NCBI GenBank assembly: GCA_964586765.1
Contig: CAZPHN010000002.1
Coordinates: 1-64,000 of the forward strand
DNA: 64,000 bases
Direction: 5' to 3'
Source of the DNA: UBA3263 sp964586765
GTDB taxonomy: Bacteria; Bacteroidota; Bacteroidia; Bacteroidales; Muribaculaceae
Under the pieces are notes generated by a model that saw nothing but the letters and a program-made list of their open reading frames with translations, was not told the DNA's origin and ran no database searches. Of this stretch, positions 60,061 through 64,000 are shown one piece after another. How positions within the stretch are numbered: the stretch's first letter is position 1; each line of letters begins with the position of its first letter. Made by a program: the position numbers and the translations under genes.

Positions 60061-61116
60061 TTATTTTGTCTCTTGTTCATTTTTAGTGTTTAGAGGTAGT
60101 TCATTATTGAACGATTCTATTTCTTCTGCAATTATCTTCTTGAGTTTATCTTGTGGAACTATCAGTTGATAGTCTGCAACTCCAATGGGTTTGCCCATAT
60201 CTTCCAGTGCCAATTCCACTTCCACACAATCTTTTTCGGCACATAGAATAATACCAATTGAACGATTTTCGTCTTCTCTACGCTCCAAGCGGTCAAGTAA
60301 CGATAGGTAATAGTTCATCTTACCCGCATATTCAGGTTTGAATTCGCCAATCTTTAAATCAATGGCGACAAGGCAATGTAGTCCACGATGGAAGAACAAC
60401 ATATCGACCTTACTCCGCTTTCCGTTATATTCGAGAACATACTGATTGCCGAGATAAGTGAAGCCTTTACCAAGCTCCAAAAGGAATTGCTTGACTTTTT
60501 CTACCAATCGAGCTTCAAGTTCGGTCTCTAATATTGGTTTTTTTATCCCGAGAAAGCCAAGATTATAACCGCTTTTAAACACCTCGTTGGCGAACATTGC
60601 TTGTGTGGCGGGAAGCGTCTGCTTGAAATTATTATCAGATGGTTCGGTCTTGCTTAGATGCATCTTCATAGATATGGCATTTGACAGAAGTTCCCGGTTC
60701 CATCCTTTCGAAATTATTTCTTGTGCGTAATATAATATTGCGTTGTCATCATTACCAAACTTGCGCATTAATGTTAACACGTGTCCCCATGGTAAAAGTG
60801 CGACACTCTGTCGCAGTTTTAGGTCGCTATCACGGAATCTTTCATAGAACTTCTTCATATCCCAAAGGTTTCTGGGAGAAACACCCAATTGGGGATAGCG
60901 TTGCTTGAGGTCGTAGGATAAACGATTTACAACACCGCTTCCATGTTTACTCTCAATTTTTATGTCATGCAGTAGTTTACCTATTTCCCAATGAGCAGTT
61001 CCGATAGCAGAGCATATTGTCGTTGCAACCATCGCTCTTGTTCTGTCAATAACTGCGACAGCCTGTCGCAGAATTGCATCATACTCTGGTTCTTGAATTG
61101 GTGTGATGTCCGTCAT
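60061..61116 (-). CDS. YhcG/DUF1016-type PD-(D/E)XK nuclease-domain protein
   Basis: 351 residues. The N-terminal helical domain of YhcG-type proteins is clear (IGTAHWEIGKLLHDIKIESK; LSYDLKQRYPQLGVSPRNLW), followed by the nuclease core KVDMLFFHR with D238 and AIDLKIGEFKPEYAGKMNYY with D253-L-K255. These proteins are common accessory genes linked to mobile or defence regions and are considered Holliday-junction-resolvase-like by fold; biological role uncertain. It lies 11 bases from the SDR gene stop on the same strand but is unrelated to it. It breaks a stretch of metabolic genes, which suggests gain. Confidence 0.88.
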   Translation of the reverse strand: MTDITPIQEPEYDAILRQAVAVIDRTRAMVATTICSAIGTAHWEIGKLLHDIKIESKHGSGVVNRLSYDLKQRYPQLGVSPRNLWDMKKFYERFRDSDLKLRQSVALLPWGHVLTLMRKFGNDDNAILYYAQEIISKGWNRELLSNAISMKMHLSKTEPSDNNFKQTLPATQAMFANEVFKSGYNLGFLGIKKPILETELEARLVEKVKQFLLELGKGFTYLGNQYVLEYNGKRSKVDMLFFHRGLHCLVAIDLKIGEFKPEYAGKMNYYLSLLDRLERREDENRSIGIILCAEKDCVEVELALEDMGKPIGVADYQLIVPQDKLKKIIAEEIESFNNELPLNTKNEQETK

Positions 61117-61127
61117 TGGGTAATCTT

Positions 61128-61868
61128 TTATTTGTTCAGGCGGTCGAGGAGGAGGGGTTTGACTTGGATACGGAGGCAGTCAGGGAGCGAGCCGACGGCA
61201 ACAATCGCTATGCGGTTAAGCAAACCGTTGATGTATTGTTTGCGATGGCGCAGGGTTTGTTTGATGGCGTTGCGGACAAACCGCTGAGGCGTTTGCAGCG
61301 CGCCAAGTCTTACGGCAAGTCGCTGAAGGTTCTTGGGGAGTCCGAACAGGTCTGTGGCTATGCCGCCGGGACATGCCACTGTGACGCTTACTCCGGAGTC
61401 TTTCAACTCGAGGCGGAGGGCACGGCTGAACGCACGGATGTATGCTTTGGTGGCGGAATACATGGCGATACCGGGCATGGGCATCCAGCAGCTCATGGAA
61501 CTCATATTGAGTATCATTCCAGAGCCGCGAGCCGCCATTTTCGGACCTATGGCGCGACAAAGCTGCGTCAGGCTGCGGATATGGAGATCGATGTAGAGGT
61601 CAAGGCGGCTTTCTGAGAGGTCACAGACGGCTTTGAAGTCGAATATGCCGGCATTGTTTATCCAGAGGTCGGGAAGTATGTCAAGGGAGTCAAGCCATGC
61701 CATAATACGCTCCGTCGAGTCGGAGTCGGTAAGGTCTACGGCAAGGGCGTCAGGGTCACCCGGAAGCTCCGTACGGTCCACTTTGAGCACCCGCCAGCCG
61801 CTTTCCGCCAGCTGGCGGCAGAATTCCGCGCCGATGCCTGAGGCGGCACCCGTAACAAGGGCTATCAT
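61128..61868 (-). CDS. Short-chain dehydrogenase/reductase
   Basis: 246 residues from the ATG at 61868 (MIALVTGAASGIGAEFCRQL); an in-frame ATG at 61943 adds 25 residues without similarity and lies inside the next gene. NAD(P)-binding TGAASGIG at the N-terminus, the NNAG motif (INNAGIF) and the active site S-x12-Y-x3-K as MSSMSCWMPMPGIAMYSATK. Substrate unknown. The ATG overlaps the OYE-family gene stop (61865-61868), so the two redox enzymes are coupled and may act on one substrate. Confidence 0.88.
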   Translation of the reverse strand: MIALVTGAASGIGAEFCRQLAESGWRVLKVDRTELPGDPDALAVDLTDSDSTERIMAWLDSLDILPDLWINNAGIFDFKAVCDLSESRLDLYIDLHIRSLTQLCRAIGPKMAARGSGMILNMSSMSCWMPMPGIAMYSATKAYIRAFSRALRLELKDSGVSVTVACPGGIATDLFGLPKNLQRLAVRLGALQTPQRFVRNAIKQTLRHRKQYINGLLNRIAIVAVGSLPDCLRIQVKPLLLDRLNK

Positions 61869-63088
61869 CGGCGTGCCTCGGCTTTGAGTTTGTCCAGTTC
61901 GCGGATAAGCTTGGGCGGGAGGTCGCCGGCGCAGTGGTGGCATGCCATTTCGCGCGAGTACATACGCGCTATGCAGTAGTTGACGTGGTCACATCCTGCT
62001 TCGGTCTCGCCCGCGGCAAGGCGGTTGACAAAGTCGGGGCGGCGAAGCAGCGCGCGTCCCATCTGGACGAATTCGAAGCCGGCGTCAAGCACCCGGTCAA
62101 TGCCTGCGCGGGTGGAACAGCCGCCAACGTAGACCAACGGGAGTTTCAGCTCCTCGCGGAACTTCTTGGCGTCCTCAAGGAAGTATGTCTCCTCGTAAGG
62201 AACCGTCGGAATCATCATCTTGCCACACATTTTCACGCCATATTTGAGCCACCAAGGGTGCATATAGTGAGTCATGGACTTGATGGGCATCGGACCGCGC
62301 ATAACGTACATGGGCGCGCGGCTTACGAAGCCGCCGCTGAGCACCAAGGCATCCGCTCCGAGCCGCTCAAGCTCCTTGGCAACTTTGAGTGCCTCAGGTA
62401 TCTCCATGCCCCCCTTGAAGCCGTCGCGCATATTGGTCTTGACCAATACGCCAACCTCACCATTGGCAGCCTTCATCACCTCTTCCATACACATCTGCAT
62501 GAATTTCATGCGGTTCTCTAGCGAGCCGCCGAATTCGTCGCGACGGTGGTTGGTGTAGGGAGATAGGAATTGCGAGATAAGGTAGCCATGACCTGCATGG
62601 ATTTCCACGCAGTCAAAGCCGGCATCCTTGGCGGTGCGGACAGCGTCGCCAAACGCGCGTGCCATCGGGGCGAGCTCATCGCGACGCATTCCGCGCACGG
62701 GGGTAGGCGAATAAAGGTTGAAGCCGGTCGATGCGCCTAAGGGAGTCTCGCCGGCGGTGTTCTTATGGCTCATGTTGCCGCAGTGACCCAATTGGACAGA
62801 GGCTTTGGCTCCGGCGCGGTGAATATCGTCAGTGATGTCGCGCAGGGCGGGAACGATTTCAGGACGCATCCAGAGCTGCGACTTGAATGAGAGACCGTTC
62901 CGGGTCACTGATGCGTATGCCAAGGTGGTCATGCCGACTCCGCCTTCAGCTACCGACACATGATAGTCGCGAAGCATCTGCGAGGGATTATTGTCCGTTG
63001 CCATGCCCTCGAACGCTGCCGAGCGGATAGTCCTGTTTCTCAATTCTACCGGTCCGATTTTAGCCGGCGTAAAAAGCAAATCAGCCAT
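61865..63088 (-). CDS. NADH:flavin oxidoreductase (old yellow enzyme family)
   Basis: 407 residues. FMN-dependent ene-reductase barrel: LLFTPAKIGPVELRNRTIRS at the start, the substrate motif VEIHAGHGYLISQFLSPYTN with R-D-E-F-GGS (NHRRDEFGGSLENR), and VGGCSTRAGIDRVLDAGFEF near the end. A C-terminal cysteine set (GCDHVNYCIARMYSREMACH, with HHC after it) resembles the 4Fe-4S loop of the larger enoate reductase members, but the full second flavin domain is absent. Coupled to the SDR gene. Confidence 0.88.
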   Translation of the reverse strand: MADLLFTPAKIGPVELRNRTIRSAAFEGMATDNNPSQMLRDYHVSVAEGGVGMTTLAYASVTRNGLSFKSQLWMRPEIVPALRDITDDIHRAGAKASVQLGHCGNMSHKNTAGETPLGASTGFNLYSPTPVRGMRRDELAPMARAFGDAVRTAKDAGFDCVEIHAGHGYLISQFLSPYTNHRRDEFGGSLENRMKFMQMCMEEVMKAANGEVGVLVKTNMRDGFKGGMEIPEALKVAKELERLGADALVLSGGFVSRAPMYVMRGPMPIKSMTHYMHPWWLKYGVKMCGKMMIPTVPYEETYFLEDAKKFREELKLPLVYVGGCSTRAGIDRVLDAGFEFVQMGRALLRRPDFVNRLAAGETEAGCDHVNYCIARMYSREMACHHCAGDLPPKLIRELDKLKAEARR

Positions 63089-63110
63089 AATGAGTGATGG
63101 TGTTATAATC

Positions 63111-63153
63111 TAAAAAAGGTTGCGCCGGTTCTCAGCGAGAGTGGGCGCAACCT
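63111..63153 (-). terminator. Intrinsic terminator after the TPR gene
   Basis: AGGTTGCGCC (63117-63126) pairs with GGCGCAACCT (63144-63153). On the minus strand TTTTTTA follows. It lies about 28 bases after the TPR stop and protects the OYE/SDR operon. Confidence 0.88.
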
Positions 63154-63180
63154 CTTGAAAATAAGTTTGAGTCTGTTTTT

Positions 63181-63840
63181 TTATTTGGCGAGCGATTCGC
63201 ACTGGAGGCGGCGACCTTCGGCATTGACGGTCGAGGCAAACTGGGGATAGTCGGTCTCGATGGTCTTGTAAACCTTTGCGGCGTCATTCCATTTCTCCTG
63301 AGCCATCAGCACGACTGCTTTTTTGTTGAGCAGGTAGGGAACGAGCTGAGGATTCTTGTCGGCGCGGCTGATTGCCTTGTCGTAAGCCTTGATGGCGTCA
63401 TCATATTTGTCGAGGTTTACCAAGCAGTCACCCTTGAGTGCGAGCGAGGTAGCTCCGATAATGTTGTCGGTGGGCTTGTAAGCGTTTACAGCCTTGAGAG
63501 CCTCTTCATATTTGCCCTGACGGTAAAGGATGATGGCGGCGTTGAGGTTGGCGCGGTTGCCTGCGGCAAAGCCGTGGTCGTTGGCAACCTGCTGATATGC
63601 TGCAAGAGCCAGCGAGTCGTTATTCTCAAAAAGAGCGATGCGGTCGGCGTTGCCTATTGCGGTATTACCCTTCTCAACGGCGGGTTGACGGTATCCGAAG
63701 ATATAGGCGATGGTGCCTATAACTACAAAGGCGATAGCGATTGACGCCCACATCATGATGGAACGTACTTTCTTGTCGTTTTTAACCGTGCTGTTGTCAG
63801 CGGGGAGAATCGGTTCTTTAATGTCTACGTTTGAAGCCAT
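63181..63840 (-). CDS. Membrane-anchored TPR protein
   Basis: 219 residues. A short cytoplasmic N-terminus is followed by one membrane helix (MMWASIAIAFVVIGTIAYIF) and several tetratricopeptide-like repeats (LALAAYQQVANDHGFAAGNR, AAIILYRQGKYEEALKAVNA, LVNLDKYDDAIKAYDKAISR, VLMAQEKWNDAAKVYKTIET). The plan recalls YfgM-type periplasmic chaperone partners of the Sec translocon, but that is inference. Promoter -7 box at 63881-63888, terminator at 63111-63153. Confidence 0.85.
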   Translation of the reverse strand: MASNVDIKEPILPADNSTVKNDKKVRSIMMWASIAIAFVVIGTIAYIFGYRQPAVEKGNTAIGNADRIALFENNDSLALAAYQQVANDHGFAAGNRANLNAAIILYRQGKYEEALKAVNAYKPTDNIIGATSLALKGDCLVNLDKYDDAIKAYDKAISRADKNPQLVPYLLNKKAVVLMAQEKWNDAAKVYKTIETDYPQFASTVNAEGRRLQCESLAK

Positions 63841-63880
63841 TTTATTGGGATTGTTATGTTTCTTTTTTGATTTCTTCGCG

Positions 63881-63888
63881 CAAAGTTA
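63881..63888 (-). promoter_or_regulatory. -7 box for the TPR gene
   Basis: TAACTTTG on the minus strand, 41 bases upstream of the ATG at 63840. Confidence 0.5.
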
Positions 63889-63942
63889 CGCAATTTCCGC
63901 TCAATGCGCAAATTTTTCTGCATTTTCCCTCAAATTTGGGGG

Positions 63943-64000
63943 TTAGAAGTTGTAGCCACAGGCGGTCACGGTCTCCTTGTCGGCGGCAACAGTCGCTCCG
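63943..64000 (-). CDS. C-terminal end of an unidentified gene (partial)
   Basis: Minus-strand frame ending at TAA (63943-63945) gives the last 18 residues, GATVAADKETVTACGYNF. The rest is outside the window. Too short to name. Confidence 0.4.
   Translation of the reverse strand, partial: GATVAADKETVTACGYNF

Noticed and set aside
1..64000. tRNA or rRNA genes
   Set aside because: No cloverleaf with a GGTTC-type T-loop and acceptor pairing was noticed; a covariance scan would be needed to be certain.

Overview
The window reads as chromosomal DNA of a Bacteroidales bacterium, most likely a Muribaculaceae relative; the family assignment is inference. Support comes from many TAnnTTTG-type -7 promoter boxes placed just upstream of genes, Bacteroidota-only families (DUF4271, DUF5606, PCMD, Omp28-like), a type IX secretion (T9SS) sortase PorU together with proteins carrying T9SS-like C-terminal tails, and a roughly balanced base composition. 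No tRNA, rRNA, transposase, integrase or CRISPR-Cas gene was seen.

Layout. 1-1038: end of the fumarate reductase/succinate dehydrogenase operon. 1147-3978: secreted family 9 pectate lyase with a T9SS-like tail. 4252-5295: membrane acyltransferase. 5414-12558 (minus): pnp, a repeat-flanked AAA ATPase, then topA and an RluA-type pseudouridine synthase. 12662-17052: radical SAM protein, PCMD lipid- or surface-associated protein, glycosyltransferase, lgt. 17107-22921: complete RND efflux operon (TolC, adaptor, pump, small PII-like protein). 23065-23158: a REPIN-like fold-back element. 23238-28828: GH109 glycosidase and two Omp28-like secreted proteins. 28915-33752: ribD, a second repeat-flanked AAA ATPase, uvrC, apt. 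33801-33816: a perfect parS site beside mnmG, followed by ybeY. 36386-47532: a secreted protein of unknown function, a Crp-type regulator, then a long overlapping minus-strand operon (lptF/G-type permease, ribBA, LolD-like ATPase, porU, LOG protein, DUF4271, hemD, rnpA, yidD). 47606-58531 (plus): pheT, yebC, DUF5606, DUF389, mltF, DUF3332, a GH2 beta-galactosidase, nitroreductase. 58539-59819: a tandem duplication of a small unknown gene. 59869-64000: a candidate RNA, a YhcG-type nuclease, an SDR, an old-yellow-enzyme relative, a TPR protein and the end of one more gene.

Most genes are housekeeping, packed in operons with 4-base ATGA stop/start overlaps. parS, mnmG, rnpA and yidD are typical of origin-proximal chromosome, although no dnaA or oriC is visible. 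Several genes concern the envelope: lipoprotein maturation (lgt), LptF/G-type and LolD-type export, PorU, the RND pump and secreted carbohydrate enzymes.

The most unusual signal is a shared architecture at 7843-9308 and 29863-31417. In each, a single AAA_14/DUF4143 ATPase gene sits between arrays of its own private direct repeats. Each array has strict periodicity (32 nt downstream in both loci; 23 or 32 nt upstream). The promoter-proximal repeat covers the -33 region of the ATPase gene, and the array abuts the stop codon of an unrelated housekeeping gene.
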